Source: Caulobacter sp. Root655
GTDB lineage: Bacteria; Pseudomonadota; Alphaproteobacteria; Caulobacterales; Caulobacteraceae
DNA length: 58,430 nt
Direction: 5' to 3'
NCBI RefSeq assembly: GCF_001427665.1
Contig: NZ_LMHC01000004.1
Span: forward strand, 36,185-94,614
Shown here one piece after another: positions 28,423 to 38,038 of this stretch (positions within the stretch are counted from its first letter, which is position 1; every line of letters begins with the position of its first letter). The translations under genes and the position numbers were made by a program. The notes under the pieces are model-generated. The model saw only the letters and a list, made by a program, of their open reading frames with translations. It made no database searches and was not told the DNA's origin.

Positions 28423-29289
28423 CTAGACCGCCGGCGCCAGCTCGCTGGCGTGCAGGTCGTAATAGGCCCGGGCCGGGGCGGCGGTCAGGATCACCATCTG
28501 GATGGTGAAGAAGAACGGCGCCAGCAGCAGGTTGGCCAGGCCCGTCAGGGCCAGCATGACCAGGTTGGTCACCCCGCCCGACAGGCTCAGGATCGTGCCC
28601 GCGACGATGGTCTGGGCCAGGCCGACCAGGAAGGTGATGACGAAGGCCACGGCGTACATGCCCAGCAGATGCCAGAAATGGCGGTCGGTCAGGGCCCAGG
28701 TCCGGCGCAGGTCCAGCTTGCCCTCGGCGAAGGTGGTGATCGACAGCAGCGACAGGCGAATGCCGAACCAGATCGACAGGCCGGCCACGGCGATGGCGCC
28801 CAGCACCTCGACCCAGCGATTGGTCTGCACCGCGCCCAGATTGATCAGCCCGGCCCCGATCAGCACCAGCACGGCGCTGGGCAGGGCGGTGACGACCAGG
28901 GTCACGACCCAGCCGACCAGGGCGACGACGAACTGTCGCGCTTCTTCCTGGCCGACCCGCATATAGGCCAGGCGGTGGTCCTCGGGCCGCACCACCGCCC
29001 GCATGATCGCCACGGTGATCACCGACTGCAGGGCCACGGCCAAGGCGATCAGCGGCAACAGCGTGCCCTGGCGGCGGGCGACGATGCCGACCAGCTCGCC
29101 CAGGTCGTTGGTCCGCGACAGCAGGGCCAGGTCGGCCCGCACCGAGCCGCCGAACGCGAAGGCGACCACCAGGCCCAGGACCACCAGCATCGCGAAATAG
29201 CAGGCCGCCCAGGCCAGCAGGACCAGCGGCTTGCGACGCGTCATGCGGACGCCTTCGAGAGCGGCTTCGACGGGCGAGAAGGTGGTCAT
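28423..29289 (-). CDS. Multi-pass membrane protein, tandem family copy 3
   Basis: The 288-residue copy shows the family marks MTTFSPVEAALEGVRMTRRKP, YMRVGQEEARQFVVALVG, AEGKLDLRRTWALTDRHFW and APARAYYDLHAS. Its helices are similar in number and spacing to the other copies. The ATG overlaps the stop of copy 2 by four bases (ATGA), so the two are translationally coupled. The longer open frame upstream is a shadow of copy 2. Confidence 0.83.
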   Translation of the reverse strand: MTTFSPVEAALEGVRMTRRKPLVLLAWAACYFAMLVVLGLVVAFAFGGSVRADLALLSRTNDLGELVGIVARRQGTLLPLIALAVALQSVITVAIMRAVVRPEDHRLAYMRVGQEEARQFVVALVGWVVTLVVTALPSAVLVLIGAGLINLGAVQTNRWVEVLGAIAVAGLSIWFGIRLSLLSITTFAEGKLDLRRTWALTDRHFWHLLGMYAVAFVITFLVGLAQTIVAGTILSLSGGVTNLVMLALTGLANLLLAPFFFTIQMVILTAAPARAYYDLHASELAPAV

Positions 29290-30086
29290 GGCTTGGCGGT
29301 TCCAGGGGTCGCGACCGGTTGGACCTGGTGTCGATAGACGTCGACCAGCGCCGCGGTCCAGACCGGGATGAGGTAGAAGAACAGCAGTCCCACGCTGACC
29401 AGCTGGGCCAGGTGCGCGGTGCGCGACAGGCCGATCAGCACGCGGGCATAGCCCAGCCCGACGGCCAGGATGATCGCCGGCGCGATCAGCACCAGCCCCG
29501 CCACGAACAGGGTCAGGGTCGCGCCGCGGGTCAGGGCGAAGGCGCTGAGCACCTGGATCCGGCCATGGTCGACCGTCGCGGCTGGGGCCAGGGCCAGGCG
29601 CAGGCCGACCCAGGCCAGCAGCGCCAGCGAGGCCAGGGGCACGAGGCCGGCCAGGATCGCGCCCGGTCCCGACAGGGCGGCGCGCCAGGCTTCGGCCGAG
29701 GTGGCGTCGAAGCCGGGCGAGGTCGAGCGGGCCACGCCCAGGGCGACGCCGCCGATGACCACGAACAGCACCGCCATCACCACCGTCATCACCACGGTGA
29801 TCAGCAGTTGCACGGCCAGCAGCCGCCACTCCTCGCGGCCCCAGCGCAGGCCGTTCCAGCCGCGCGGACCGTCGAAGGCGGCGCGGTAGAGGGCGCCATA
29901 GGCCAGGGTCGCGGCGGCCAGCTCGACCACCAGGCCCAGGAAGGCGACTTCGGGCGGCAGGGCGCGAGGCAGCAGGCTGAGCACGGCGCCGGCCGCCAGC
30001 GCGGCCCCGCAGGTCCGCATCCCTGGCGCCCAGCCGGCCAGTCCGGCGCGAACGGTGCGCCCGATCGCCGCCGATCCTTCGCTCAT
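29286..30086 (-). CDS. Multi-pass membrane protein, tandem family copy 2 (divergent)
   Basis: The 266-residue copy is the most diverged: the N terminus lacks the FS motif (AAIGRTVRAGLAGWAPGMRT), but LRWGREEWRLLAVQLLI, VDHGRIQVLSAFALTRGATL and a late VDVYRHQV keep the family pattern. The start MSEGSAAIG follows a strong GGAGAGGGG site; an in-frame ATG 14 codons upstream is less likely. Copies 1 and 2 are separated by 137 bases without an obvious terminator. Function unknown. Confidence 0.8.
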   Translation of the reverse strand: MSEGSAAIGRTVRAGLAGWAPGMRTCGAALAAGAVLSLLPRALPPEVAFLGLVVELAAATLAYGALYRAAFDGPRGWNGLRWGREEWRLLAVQLLITVVMTVVMAVLFVVIGGVALGVARSTSPGFDATSAEAWRAALSGPGAILAGLVPLASLALLAWVGLRLALAPAATVDHGRIQVLSAFALTRGATLTLFVAGLVLIAPAIILAVGLGYARVLIGLSRTAHLAQLVSVGLLFFYLIPVWTAALVDVYRHQVQPVATPGTAKP

Positions 30087-30223
30087 GTAGCCCCTCTCCC
30101 GTCCGCGATCCGCGCGAACCCCGCTCAATCGCGGAGTCTAAGCGGTTCGCCCCCGGCTTGGCGACGAGTCGCGGTGGCTGTCACGCTGAATTTCGCCGGG
30201 CGTGGCCCTGGCGCCGCGCCGCG

Positions 30224-31177
30224 TCAGGCCGCTTCGGCTTGGGCCGAGGCGCGCAGGTCGCGATAGGCCGTGGCCCAGGGCGCGAAGATCAGGGCCATGG
30301 CCGGGCCCGCCAGCAAGGAGCCCACCACCGCGACCCCGGCCGCGAACGGCCACAGGGCCCGCATCCAGGCCTGGGGCGGCTGGTTGGCCAGCCCCTGGAA
30401 CATCGGGATCAGCTGGCTGCCGAACGCCAGGAACCCGACGCCGGCCACGCCATAGACCACGGTCTCCAGGGCGATCACGATCAGGCCCAGCAGCAACACC
30501 ATGCCCAGCAGCGGCCAGGCCTGGCCGCGCGTCAGCGGCCACGCCTCGAACAGCAGGAACTTGCGCTCGGAAAAGCTCATCGGGCCGGCCATCGACAGGC
30601 GCAGCATCGCCCAGACCACCGCGCCGGTCGCGACCAGGCCCGCCAGGACGGCGACCAGGATGCACGACGCGACGCCGGCCTCGGGGCTGGCCATGGCGCC
30701 GAACACGTAGGCCAGGCCGGCGAGGATCCCGACCGCCAGCATCGCCACGAGGCAGACGAGGTAGGCCAGCACGCCGATGACCAGGAACACCAGGGCCAGC
30801 CACAGCTCCTGCGCCCCCAGCCGCAGGAAGGCGAAACCCTTCTGGTCGGGCTCCAGCACGATGCGGAACACCGCCGCGGCGAGCACCGCCTTCATCAGGG
30901 TTCCGCCCAGCCAGTAGACCAGGTTGAGCAGCATCATCTTGCTCTGCATCTGCATGATCCGCGACATCATCTCCGGATCGGGGTCGTGCGTGCCCGGACT
31001 GGACGCCGCCGTCTTGAAGATGGCCACGAAGTCGGGAACCACCGCCCAGAACATGCCCACATAGGGCAAGACCACGACCAGCAGGATCAGCACCCCCCAG
31101 GTCAGCACCGCCACGGGCTCGCGCCCGATGACCCCGAACCCCGACGTCGCCGCGCCGCTCACCGAAAATCGCGCCAT
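30224..31177 (-). CDS. Multi-pass membrane protein, tandem family copy 1
   Basis: The 317-residue protein opens the tandem array on this strand. It has [55 protein letters not shown] and [13 protein letters not shown], each the counterpart of a motif in the other copies. About six to seven hydrophobic segments are visible. The ATG follows GGGGGAAG. It diverges from trmFO, with about 100 bases between, where the promoter of the array should lie. Confidence 0.83.
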   Translation of the reverse strand: MARFSVSGAATSGFGVIGREPVAVLTWGVLILLVVVLPYVGMFWAVVPDFVAIFKTAASSPGTHDPDPEMMSRIMQMQSKMMLLNLVYWLGGTLMKAVLAAAVFRIVLEPDQKGFAFLRLGAQELWLALVFLVIGVLAYLVCLVAMLAVGILAGLAYVFGAMASPEAGVASCILVAVLAGLVATGAVVWAMLRLSMAGPMSFSERKFLLFEAWPLTRGQAWPLLGMVLLLGLIVIALETVVYGVAGVGFLAFGSQLIPMFQGLANQPPQAWMRALWPFAAGVAVVGSLLAGPAMALIFAPWATAYRDLRASAQAEAA

Positions 31178-31281
31178 CTCTTCCCCCGTCGCTCACGAAC
31201 GTCAGACGAGCACTCGCCGACATTTCCCGTCAGCCTACACGCAGGTTTCGCCGAGCGACAGGCGGGGGTAAGAGGACGGCC

Positions 31282-32745
31282 ATGAGCACTTCCCCTTCTT
31301 CCCTCGCCCCTGTCCCCAATCCCATTCACGTCATCGGCGGCGGCCTGGCCGGGTCCGAGGCCGCCTGGCAGATCGCCCAGGCCGGCGTTCCGGTCGTCCT
31401 GCACGAGATGCGGCGCGACCTGCCCGCCCCGTCCTCAAGCAGCGAAGCGGTAGGACAAACAAAAATCCGCACAGATGCGCACCAGACCGACGGCCTGGCC
31501 GAGATGGTCTGCTCCAACTCGTTCCGTTCCGACGACTGGCAGTTCAACGCCGTGGGCCTGCTGCACGCCGAGATGCGGGCTTGCGACTCGCTGATCATGT
31601 CGGCCGCCGACCAGCACCAGGTGCCGGCCGGCGGGGCCCTGGCCGTCGATCGCGACGGCTTCTCGGCCGAGGTCACCCGCCGCATCGAGGCCCACCCGCT
31701 GATCACCATCGCCCGCGAGGAGGTCGCCGGCTTGCCGCCAGCCGACTGGGACAGCGTGGTCGTCGCCACCGGGCCCCTGACCTCGCCCGCCCTGGCCGAC
31801 GCCATCCTGGAGCTCAGCGGCGAGGGCCAGCTCAGCTTCTTCGACGCCATCGCCCCGATCATCCACGTCGAGTCGATCGACATGGGCATCGCCTGGCGCC
31901 AGTCGCGCTACGACAAGGAAGGCCCCGGCGGCGACGCGGCCGCCTATATCAACTGCCCGATGAACAAGCAGGAGTACGAGGCCTTCATCGACGCCCTGCT
32001 CGAAGGCCCCAAGGCCGAGTTCAAGGACTGGGAGCATGTGCCCTATTTCGACGGCTGCCTGCCGATCGAGGTGATGGCCGAGCGCGGCCGCGAAACCCTG
32101 CGCCACGGGCCGATGAAGCCGGTGGGCCTGACCAATCCGCGCGACCCGCTGGTCAAGGCCCACGCCATCGTCCAGCTGCGCCAGGACAACGCCCTGGCCA
32201 CGCTGTGGAACATGGTCGGCTTCCAGACCAAGCTGAAGCACGGCGCCCAGGCCGAGGTGTTCCGGATGATTCCGGGCCTGGCCAACGCCCAGTTCGCCCG
32301 GCTGGGCGGCCTGCATCGCAACACCTTCATCAACAGCCCGCGCCTGCTGGACCGGTCCTTGCGGATGAAGGTCGCGCCGCGCCTGCGCTTCGCCGGCCAG
32401 ATGACCGGGGTCGAGGGCTATGTCGAAAGCGCCGCCACCGGCCTGCTGGCCGGCCGCTTCGCCGCCGCCGAACGGCTGGGCAGGACGCTGGCCGCCCCGC
32501 CGCCGACCACCGCCCTGGGCGCGCTGGTCGACCACGTCACCGGCGGCCACATCGAGGGCGAGGCCGAGACCGGCAAGAGCAGCTTCCAGCCGATGAACAT
32601 CAATTACGGCCTGCTGCCGCCGATGGAGACCCCCAAGGTCGGCGACGACGGCGTCAAGATCCCGCTCAAGGAACGCGGCCGCGCCAAGAAGCGGCTGATG
32701 AGCATCCGGGCGCTGGCCGATCTGGACACGTGGCTGGCCGGCTGA
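31282..32745 (+). CDS. trmFO: tRNA (uracil-5-)-methyltransferase TrmFO (folate-dependent)
   Basis: TrmFO makes m5U54 in the T-loop of tRNA using methylene-tetrahydrofolate and FADH2. The product has the FAD motif [16 protein letters not shown], the catalytic cysteines in [12 protein letters not shown] and [14 protein letters not shown], and the family-conserved [22 protein letters not shown] near the C terminus. Between the N-terminal HEMRRD and TDAHQTDG, normally almost contiguous, there is an extra stretch of about 16 residues ([17 protein letters not shown]) encoded by AT-richer DNA with codons rare in this genome. The gene diverges from the membrane-protein array and precedes a convergent secreted protein. 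Confidence 0.95.
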   Translation: MSTSPSSLAPVPNPIHVIGGGLAGSEAAWQIAQAGVPVVLHEMRRDLPAPSSSSEAVGQTKIRTDAHQTDGLAEMVCSNSFRSDDWQFNAVGLLHAEMRACDSLIMSAADQHQVPAGGALAVDRDGFSAEVTRRIEAHPLITIAREEVAGLPPADWDSVVVATGPLTSPALADAILELSGEGQLSFFDAIAPIIHVESIDMGIAWRQSRYDKEGPGGDAAAYINCPMNKQEYEAFIDALLEGPKAEFKDWEHVPYFDGCLPIEVMAERGRETLRHGPMKPVGLTNPRDPLVKAHAIVQLRQDNALATLWNMVGFQTKLKHGAQAEVFRMIPGLANAQFARLGGLHRNTFINSPRLLDRSLRMKVAPRLRFAGQMTGVEGYVESAATGLLAGRFAAAERLGRTLAAPPPTTALGALVDHVTGGHIEGEAETGKSSFQPMNINYGLLPPMETPKVGDDGVKIPLKERGRAKKRLMSIRALADLDTWLAG

Positions 32746-32757
32746 CCTCTGCCGGCC

Positions 32758-33540
32758 CTATTTGGTCCAACGCTTGAGCAGCGGGTTTTTCCAGCCGGAG
32801 GTCTGGCCGGCATAGATGCTGACGCGATCGATGTTGGCGGTCACGAAGCACTGCTTGTCCGAAAGCAGGTTCTTGTTGTCGCCGGTGATGTTCTTGGCCA
32901 GGAGCATGCCGCGGAATCGGCCGCAGATCAGCGGGCCGCCGTCGGTCAGCGTTGTGATGTCGCCCTCGATGACCATGATCATGCCGCTGACCGCCTGCTT
33001 GACCCCGACCGGATCCATATGGATCCGCGAGATCATCAACGGCTTGAAGCCCGAAGGCAGGCCGACCTCGCCCGACCGCGGATAGGGCGTGGCCAAGCCG
33101 TAGCTGACGCCCGCCGACCGGCTGCCGGCTTCAACCAGGATGTCGGTGGGTATAGCGCCCCTACTCGTGAACGTGCTCGGAACCTTGCGTTCCTCGACGT
33201 GAAAGTAGGTCGTCTGCAGATCGGGAACCTTTGAGAGGCCCTGCTCGTCGAACTGGTCGTAGTTCTGCGCCGAGATCTGGCCCAGGCCGACGGAGATTTC
33301 CAATTCCTGCTTGCGACGATCGTAGCGCCAGCGCGCCGGGCTCTTGTAGGTGCGCAGGTTCTGGGCGTCACCGTAGATCACCGGCAAGGTGATCCTGAAC
33401 CGACGCCCGGCCAAGGCCTCGCCATGGTTGTCCGGGGTCGTCCCCGCGGCGCTGATCGCGGTGGTCAGGCCGTCGTTGTCCAGGGTCTGCGGCGTCGCGC
33501 CGGCGAGAAGCAGGGACATCGCAAGTGCGGAAAGGGACAT
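32758..33540 (-). CDS. Secreted protein of unknown function, 260 aa
   Basis: The product has a short signal peptide (MSLSALAMSLLLAGATPQ) and a hydrophilic mature part with no family that I recognise. It contains RFRITLPVIYGDAQNLRTY, PARWRYDRRKQELEISVGL, a central YGLATPYPRSGEVGLPSGF and two cysteines (LICGRF, KQCFVT) that could pair in the periplasm. It is convergent with trmFO (12 bases) and is followed upstream by the gap that holds the purine operator. Its GC content and codon use look native. Confidence 0.72.
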   Translation of the reverse strand: MSLSALAMSLLLAGATPQTLDNDGLTTAISAAGTTPDNHGEALAGRRFRITLPVIYGDAQNLRTYKSPARWRYDRRKQELEISVGLGQISAQNYDQFDEQGLSKVPDLQTTYFHVEERKVPSTFTSRGAIPTDILVEAGSRSAGVSYGLATPYPRSGEVGLPSGFKPLMISRIHMDPVGVKQAVSGMIMVIEGDITTLTDGGPLICGRFRGMLLAKNITGDNKNLLSDKQCFVTANIDRVSIYAGQTSGWKNPLLKRWTK

Positions 33541-33722
33541 TCGACATTCCTCGCTTTACCGAAGGTTGTGCCCCTCGACCGTGCCCGTCAAGGGGTTCGA
33601 CGCGCCATGGCGGGGCTTGCCGGCGATGCTGACGCTGGGGTCGGAACGGAGCCGCCAAAACGACCATGGTCGCGGAGCCCGCGCGTGTGTCCCCGCCCGA
33701 GGACGAAGGCCTCTCGCTCCAC

Positions 33723-33746
33723 CTAAGTAAGTAGTTTATGACTTAG
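33723..33746. promoter_or_regulatory. Purine-island operator site A
   Basis: CTAAGT at 33723-33728 and ACTTAG at 33741-33746 are exact inverted copies separated by 12 bases. It lies 109 bases before the first gene of the allantoate operon. The same AAGTAAG-containing dyad recurs at 41876, 42066, 44133 and, with a shorter spacer, 54549. Nothing else is seen in the 33541-33854 gap. Confidence 0.7.
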
Positions 33747-33854
33747 CTTCAGGCGCCGGCCGCGAGGTCTGGCGCTTGTCGAGGCATCGGCGCGTCGATC
33801 GTCGCGCGCCGGACCGATCATCGCGGCCTTGGCTGCCAACAGGTGATAGTCACA

Positions 33855-35255
33855 ATGCCACGGCTGGGGCCGCGCGCAAAACGGGAGCCGAACGGGGTGG
33901 CGGAAGCCTTCGAAATGGGAGCCAGGGCCAAGGCCCGCTGCGACCTGATGGGCGTCCCGCCCTATAGCGAGGCCGAAGGCATGCTGGTGCGCCGGTTCCT
34001 GACCTCGGCTCACAGGGAAGCGCTCGACACCCTGGCCTTCTGGATGCAGCAGGCCGGCATGAGCGCCCGCCGCGACCACGCCGGCAATCTGGTCGGCCGC
34101 TACGAGGGTACGAGCCCGGGCGCTCCGGCCCTGCTGATCGGCTCGCATATCGACAGCGTCCGCAACGGCGGTCGCTATGACGGGGCGCTGGGCGTCATGC
34201 TGGGGATCGACGTGGTCGAGGCCCTGGCCCGCGCCGGCCGCCGCCTGCCGTTCGCCGTCGAGGTGATCGCGTTCGGCGACGAGGAGGGCTCGCGCTTCCC
34301 CGCCTCGATGGCCTGCAGCCGCGCCGTGGCCGGGACTGTCGATCCGATGGTCATGGAGATGGCGGACGGCGACGGCGTTTCACTGGCGCAGGCCTTCGCC
34401 GCCTTCGGCCTGGATCCCACCCGCCTGGAGGAAGCCGCGCGCAAACCCGGCGAGGTGTTCGCCTTCCTCGAAGCCCACATCGAACAGGGGCCCGTGCTGG
34501 AGGCCGAGGGCCTGGCCCTGGGCGTGGTCACCGCCATCGCCGCCCAGAAGCGGCTGATGGTCAGGTTCACGGGGATGGCCGGGCATGCCGGAACCACGCC
34601 GATGACCCTGCGCAAGGACCCCGGCCCCGCCGCCGCCGAGGCGATCCTGGCCCTGGAGCGGATCTGCTCGGGCGGAGAGGACGGTCTCGTGGGCACGGTC
34701 GGCCGGATCACCGCCTTGCCCGGCGCCTTCAACGTCATTCCCGGGGCGGTGGAATACTCCATGGACATCCGCGCCGAGGTCGCCGCCACCCGCGACGACG
34801 CCGCCCTGGCCGTGACCGCCCAGATCGAGGCCATCGCCGCCCGGCGCGGTCTGGAGGTTTCCGTCACCCTGATGCAGGACCTGGCCGCCAGTCCCTGCGA
34901 TCCCGGCCTGACCGCGTTGCTGGAAGAGGCCGTCGCCGCCACCGGTCAGGCGCCCCGCCGCCTGCCCAGCGGGGCCGGCCACGACGCCATGGTCATCGCC
35001 GACCTCTGCCCCACCGCCATGCTGTTCATCCGCTGCGAGGGTGGGATCAGCCACAACCCGCGCGAAGCGGTGACGGAAGGCGACTGCGCGGTCGCGGCCC
35101 GAGCGATGTTGAACTTCGTCGAGGGCCTTTCGGCGCGATTTTCCCTGTCATCCCGGACGAGCACGCAGCGCGAAGATCCGGGACCGGCGCGTGAACGCGG
35201 CGCTTCCGGCGGTCCCGGCTCTACGCTTCGCTCCGGCCGGGATGACAAGCTTTGA
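33855..35255 (+). CDS. Allantoate amidohydrolase-type Zn-dependent hydrolase (M20 family)
   Basis: The protein belongs to the M20 amidase/hydantoinase group: IGSHIDSVRNGGRYDGALGV and FGDEEGSRFP hold metal ligands, EAHIEQGPVLE and the late GGISHNPRE more. By position it should convert allantoate to ureidoglycine, releasing CO2 and ammonia. The ATG at 33855 follows AGGTGA. The enzyme should end near GLSARFSL; instead the frame runs on for about 36 residues through an R2 palindrome (SSRTSTQREDPGPARERGAS) to a stop nine bases before pucG. It is the first gene of a six-gene operon that ends with the TetR gene. Confidence 0.9.
   Translation: MPRLGPRAKREPNGVAEAFEMGARAKARCDLMGVPPYSEAEGMLVRRFLTSAHREALDTLAFWMQQAGMSARRDHAGNLVGRYEGTSPGAPALLIGSHIDSVRNGGRYDGALGVMLGIDVVEALARAGRRLPFAVEVIAFGDEEGSRFPASMACSRAVAGTVDPMVMEMADGDGVSLAQAFAAFGLDPTRLEEAARKPGEVFAFLEAHIEQGPVLEAEGLALGVVTAIAAQKRLMVRFTGMAGHAGTTPMTLRKDPGPAAAEAILALERICSGGEDGLVGTVGRITALPGAFNVIPGAVEYSMDIRAEVAATRDDAALAVTAQIEAIAARRGLEVSVTLMQDLAASPCDPGLTALLEEAVAATGQAPRRLPSGAGHDAMVIADLCPTAMLFIRCEGGISHNPREAVTEGDCAVAARAMLNFVEGLSARFSLSSRTSTQREDPGPARERGASGGPGSTLRSGRDDKL
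35146..35247. repeat. R2-family palindromic element overlapping a coding end
   Basis: TGTCATCCCGG at the left mirrors CCGGGATGACA at the right, with GATCCGGGACC and GGTCCCGG inside. The element is translated in frame as the C-terminal tail of the allantoate amidohydrolase. Confidence 0.8.
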
Positions 35256-35263
35256 GTGACAAG

Positions 35264-36484
35264 ATGACCCAGACCTTCGGCGAACTCGACCACCCCGCCC
35301 GCCTGCTGATGGGCCCTGGGCCGATCAACGTGCATCCGCGCGTGCTGCGGGCGATGTCTGTGCAGCTTCTCGGCCAGTTCGATCCGGAATTCACCGGCTA
35401 CATGAACGAGACCATGGCCCTGTACCGCCAGGTGTTCCAGACGACTAACCCGCAGACCTTCCTGATCGACGGCACCTCGCGGGCGGCGATCGAGGCGGCT
35501 CTGGTCTCTGTGCTGACGCCGGGCGACGACGTGGTGGTGGTGAACGCCGGGCGGTTCGGCCTGCTGCTGGCCGAGATCGCCGAGCGCTGCGACGCCAAGG
35601 TCACCATGGTCGAAGGCGAATGGGGCACGGTCGTGGATCCGCAGGCCGTCGAGGACGCGGTCAAGCGCGTGCGGCCGCGCCTGGTGGCCTGCGTGCACGG
35701 CGACACCTCGACCACCATGGCCCAGCCGCTGGAAGCGATCGGCGAGATCTGCCGCCGTTACGACACCCTGCTCTATGTCGACGCCACCGCCACGATCGGC
35801 GGCATGAGCGTGCCGGTCGACGCCTGGCAAGCCGACATCGTCACGGGCGGGCTGCAGAAATGCCTGGGCGGTCCGTCCGGCTCGGGCCCAATCACCATTT
35901 CCGACCGCGCCGCCGACCACATCTTCGGCCGCCGTCACGTCGAGCGCGGGCTGGCGACGCCGGGCCTGGCCGGCGCCGGCCGCCGCATCGCCTCCAACTA
36001 TTTCGACCTGGCGATGATCATGGACTACTGGTCCGACAAGCGCCTGAACCACCACACCGAGGCCGCCTCGATGCTCTACGCCGCGCGGGAGTGCGCCCGG
36101 GTGGTGCTGGAGGAAGGGCTGGAGGCCCGCTTCGCCCGCCACGCCCAGGCCGGGGCGGCGGTGGTGGCCGGGGTCGAGGCGATGGGTCTGACCGTCTATG
36201 GCGACAAGGCCCACAAGATGACCAACGTCACCGCCGTGGTGATCCCGCCCGGCGTCGACGGCGACCGGGTGCGGGCGCGGATGCGCACCGACTTCGAGAT
36301 CGAGATCGGCACGGCCTTCGGCCCGCTGGCCGGCAAGGTCTGGCGGATCGGGGCGATGGGGGTCAACGCGCGCAAGCACGCGTTGCTGACCACCTTGGCG
36401 GCGCTGGAGGCGGTGCTGCGCGGCGAAGGGTACGGGTTCACGGCCGGGGCCGGAGTGGACGCGGCGCTGGGGGTGTTTTCGTGA
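35264..36484 (+). CDS. pucG: (S)-ureidoglycine-glyoxylate aminotransferase
   Basis: This PLP enzyme (fold type I, alanine-glyoxylate aminotransferase family) transfers the amino group of ureidoglycine to glyoxylate, giving oxalurate and glycine. Marks are MGPGPINVHPRVLRAM at the start, the cofactor-binding DGTSRAAIEAALVS, YVDATATIGGMSVPVDAWQAD, and the Schiff-base Lys in GGLQKCLGGPSG. The assignment over serine-glyoxylate aminotransferase rests on its neighbours. The ATG at 35264 was chosen; a TTG four codons earlier is possible. It lies nine bases after the amidohydrolase stop. An R1 element follows before puuE. Confidence 0.9.
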   Translation: MTQTFGELDHPARLLMGPGPINVHPRVLRAMSVQLLGQFDPEFTGYMNETMALYRQVFQTTNPQTFLIDGTSRAAIEAALVSVLTPGDDVVVVNAGRFGLLLAEIAERCDAKVTMVEGEWGTVVDPQAVEDAVKRVRPRLVACVHGDTSTTMAQPLEAIGEICRRYDTLLYVDATATIGGMSVPVDAWQADIVTGGLQKCLGGPSGSGPITISDRAADHIFGRRHVERGLATPGLAGAGRRIASNYFDLAMIMDYWSDKRLNHHTEAASMLYAARECARVVLEEGLEARFARHAQAGAAVVAGVEAMGLTVYGDKAHKMTNVTAVVIPPGVDGDRVRARMRTDFEIEIGTAFGPLAGKVWRIGAMGVNARKHALLTTLAALEAVLRGEGYGFTAGAGVDAALGVFS

Positions 36485-36587
36485 TCCTCCCCCCTCAGTC
36501 GCTCCGCGACAGCTCCCCCAGAGGGGGAGCACTTAAGAAGGTCCTCCCCCTCTGGGGGAGGCGGCCCGAAGGGCCGGTGGGGGGAGT
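36485..36587. repeat. R1-family inverted-repeat element between pucG and puuE
   Basis: Two palindromic units (CAGTCGCTCCGCGACAG with flanking CTCCCCC/GGGGGAG; CCTCCCCC to GGCCCGAAGGGCC to GGGGGGAG) fill the gap inside the operon. It reaches to three bases before the puuE ATG, so its GGGGGGAG provides the ribosome site. Confidence 0.75.
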
Positions 36588-36590
36588 GGC

Positions 36591-37505
36591 ATGACCTATC
36601 CAAGAGACCTCGTCGGTTACGGCGAAAACCCGCCCCATGCCGCCTGGCCGAACGGCGCCCGCGTCGCCGTGCAGTTCGTCGTCAACTACGAGGAAGGCGC
36701 CGAGCGCTCGATCCTGCATGGCGATCCCCAGGCCGAGCACTTCCTGTCGGAAATGGTCGGCGCCCAGCCGGTCCCCGACATGCGGCACATGTCGATGGAG
36801 AGCCTCTACGAATACGGCTCCCGCGCCGGCTTCTGGCGCATCCGGCGATTGTTCGAGGAGTTCGGCTATCCGGTCACCGTGTTCGCCGTCGCCCAGGCCC
36901 TGGAGCGCAATCCGGACGTGGTGGCGGCGATGCAGAACTACGGTTGGGAGATCGCCAGCCACGGCTATCGCTGGATCGACTACCAGCATTTCCCCGAGGA
37001 CCTGGAACGCGAGCACATCGCCAAGGCCATCGAGATCCACACCCGCCTGACCGGCGAGCGGCCGCTGGGCTGGTACCAGGGCCGCACCAGCCCCAACACC
37101 GCCCGGCTGGTCGCCGAGGAAGGCGGTTTCGCCTACGACGCCGACAGCTACGCCGACGACCTGCCCTATTGGGACGACCAGCACGGCAAGCCGCAGTTGG
37201 TCGTGCCCTACACGCTGGACGCCAACGACATGCGCTTCGCCGCGCCCCAGGGCTTCAACAGCGGCGACCAGTTCTTCGCCTATCTGCGCGACGCCTTCGA
37301 CGCCCTGTATCTGGAGGGCGAGACGGCGCCGAAGATGATGAGCGTCGGCCTGCACTGCCGGATCGTCGGCAAGCCCGGCCGGATCATGGCCCTGCGCCGC
37401 TTCCTCGAACACGTCGCCAGCCACGACAAGGTCTGGGTCGCGCGGCGCATCGAGATCGCGAACCACTGGCGCAAGATCCATCCGTATCAAGGAGCAAAGG
37501 CATGA
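36591..37505 (+). CDS. puuE: Allantoinase PuuE (polysaccharide-deacetylase-like)
   Basis: PuuE hydrolyses (S)-allantoin to allantoate without a bound metal, and is related to polysaccharide deacetylases. The 304-residue product is close to the family length and contains YPRDLVGYGENPP, FVVNYEEGAERSILHGD, ASHGYRWIDYQHFPEDLEREH, LGWYQGRTSPNTARLV and HCRIVGKPGRI, all typical. Its ribosome site is the end of the R1 repeat. The stop overlaps the uraD start by four bases (ATGA), so the two consecutive enzymes are coupled. Confidence 0.95.
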   Translation: MTYPRDLVGYGENPPHAAWPNGARVAVQFVVNYEEGAERSILHGDPQAEHFLSEMVGAQPVPDMRHMSMESLYEYGSRAGFWRIRRLFEEFGYPVTVFAVAQALERNPDVVAAMQNYGWEIASHGYRWIDYQHFPEDLEREHIAKAIEIHTRLTGERPLGWYQGRTSPNTARLVAEEGGFAYDADSYADDLPYWDDQHGKPQLVVPYTLDANDMRFAAPQGFNSGDQFFAYLRDAFDALYLEGETAPKMMSVGLHCRIVGKPGRIMALRRFLEHVASHDKVWVARRIEIANHWRKIHPYQGAKA

Positions 37506-38023
37506 GCGCCCCGCCCCTCACCCTGGCCGACCTGAACCGGATGAACCGCACGGGGTTCGCCACCACCCTGGGCTTCGCCTTCGAGCTGTCGCCGTGGGTG
37601 GTCCAGCGGGCCTACGACGCCGCGCCGTTCGCCAGCGTCGAGGCCCTGCACGCGGCGATGATGGCCGTGCTGGACGCCGCGCCGGAAGCCGAGCGGCTGG
37701 CCCTGATCCGCGCCCACCCCGAACTGGCCGGCAAGGCGGCGATCGCCAAGACCCTGACCGCCGAGAGCAACGCCGAACAGGCCAGCGCCGGGCTCGACAA
37801 GCTGACGGCGGAAGAGTTCGAGCGCTTCCACGCCCTGAACGCCGCCTATCGGACGCGTTTCGATTTCCCGTTCATCATCGCCGTGCGGCTGAACGACAAG
37901 ACCTCGATCCTGGCCGCCATGCAGGCGCGCCTGGCCAACGACCGGGCCGCCGAGATCGCCGAGGCGATCCAGCAGATCGGCCTGATCAGCAAGCTTCGAC
38001 TCCAAGACGCGGTGACGGGATGA
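37502..38023 (+). CDS. uraD: 2-oxo-4-hydroxy-4-carboxy-5-ureidoimidazoline decarboxylase
   Basis: UraD decarboxylates OHCU stereospecifically to (S)-allantoin in the cytoplasm. The 173-residue helical protein shows the family core LIRAHPELAGKAA, with the catalytic His, and SAGLDKLTAEEFERFHALNAAYRTRFDFPFIIAVR. The N-terminal LADLNRMNRTGFATTLGFAFE-type segment is also conserved. It overlaps puuE by four bases. The companion enzyme UraH is encoded far away in the xdh operon of the same island. Confidence 0.94.
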   Translation: MSAPPLTLADLNRMNRTGFATTLGFAFELSPWVVQRAYDAAPFASVEALHAAMMAVLDAAPEAERLALIRAHPELAGKAAIAKTLTAESNAEQASAGLDKLTAEEFERFHALNAAYRTRFDFPFIIAVRLNDKTSILAAMQARLANDRAAEIAEAIQQIGLISKLRLQDAVTG

Positions 38024-38038
38024 GCCAACTCAAAAGCG

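Noticed and set aside
33541..33854. Purine or TPP riboswitch before the allantoate operon
   Set aside because: I could not find conserved riboswitch core sequences; the only clear signal is the dyad operator.
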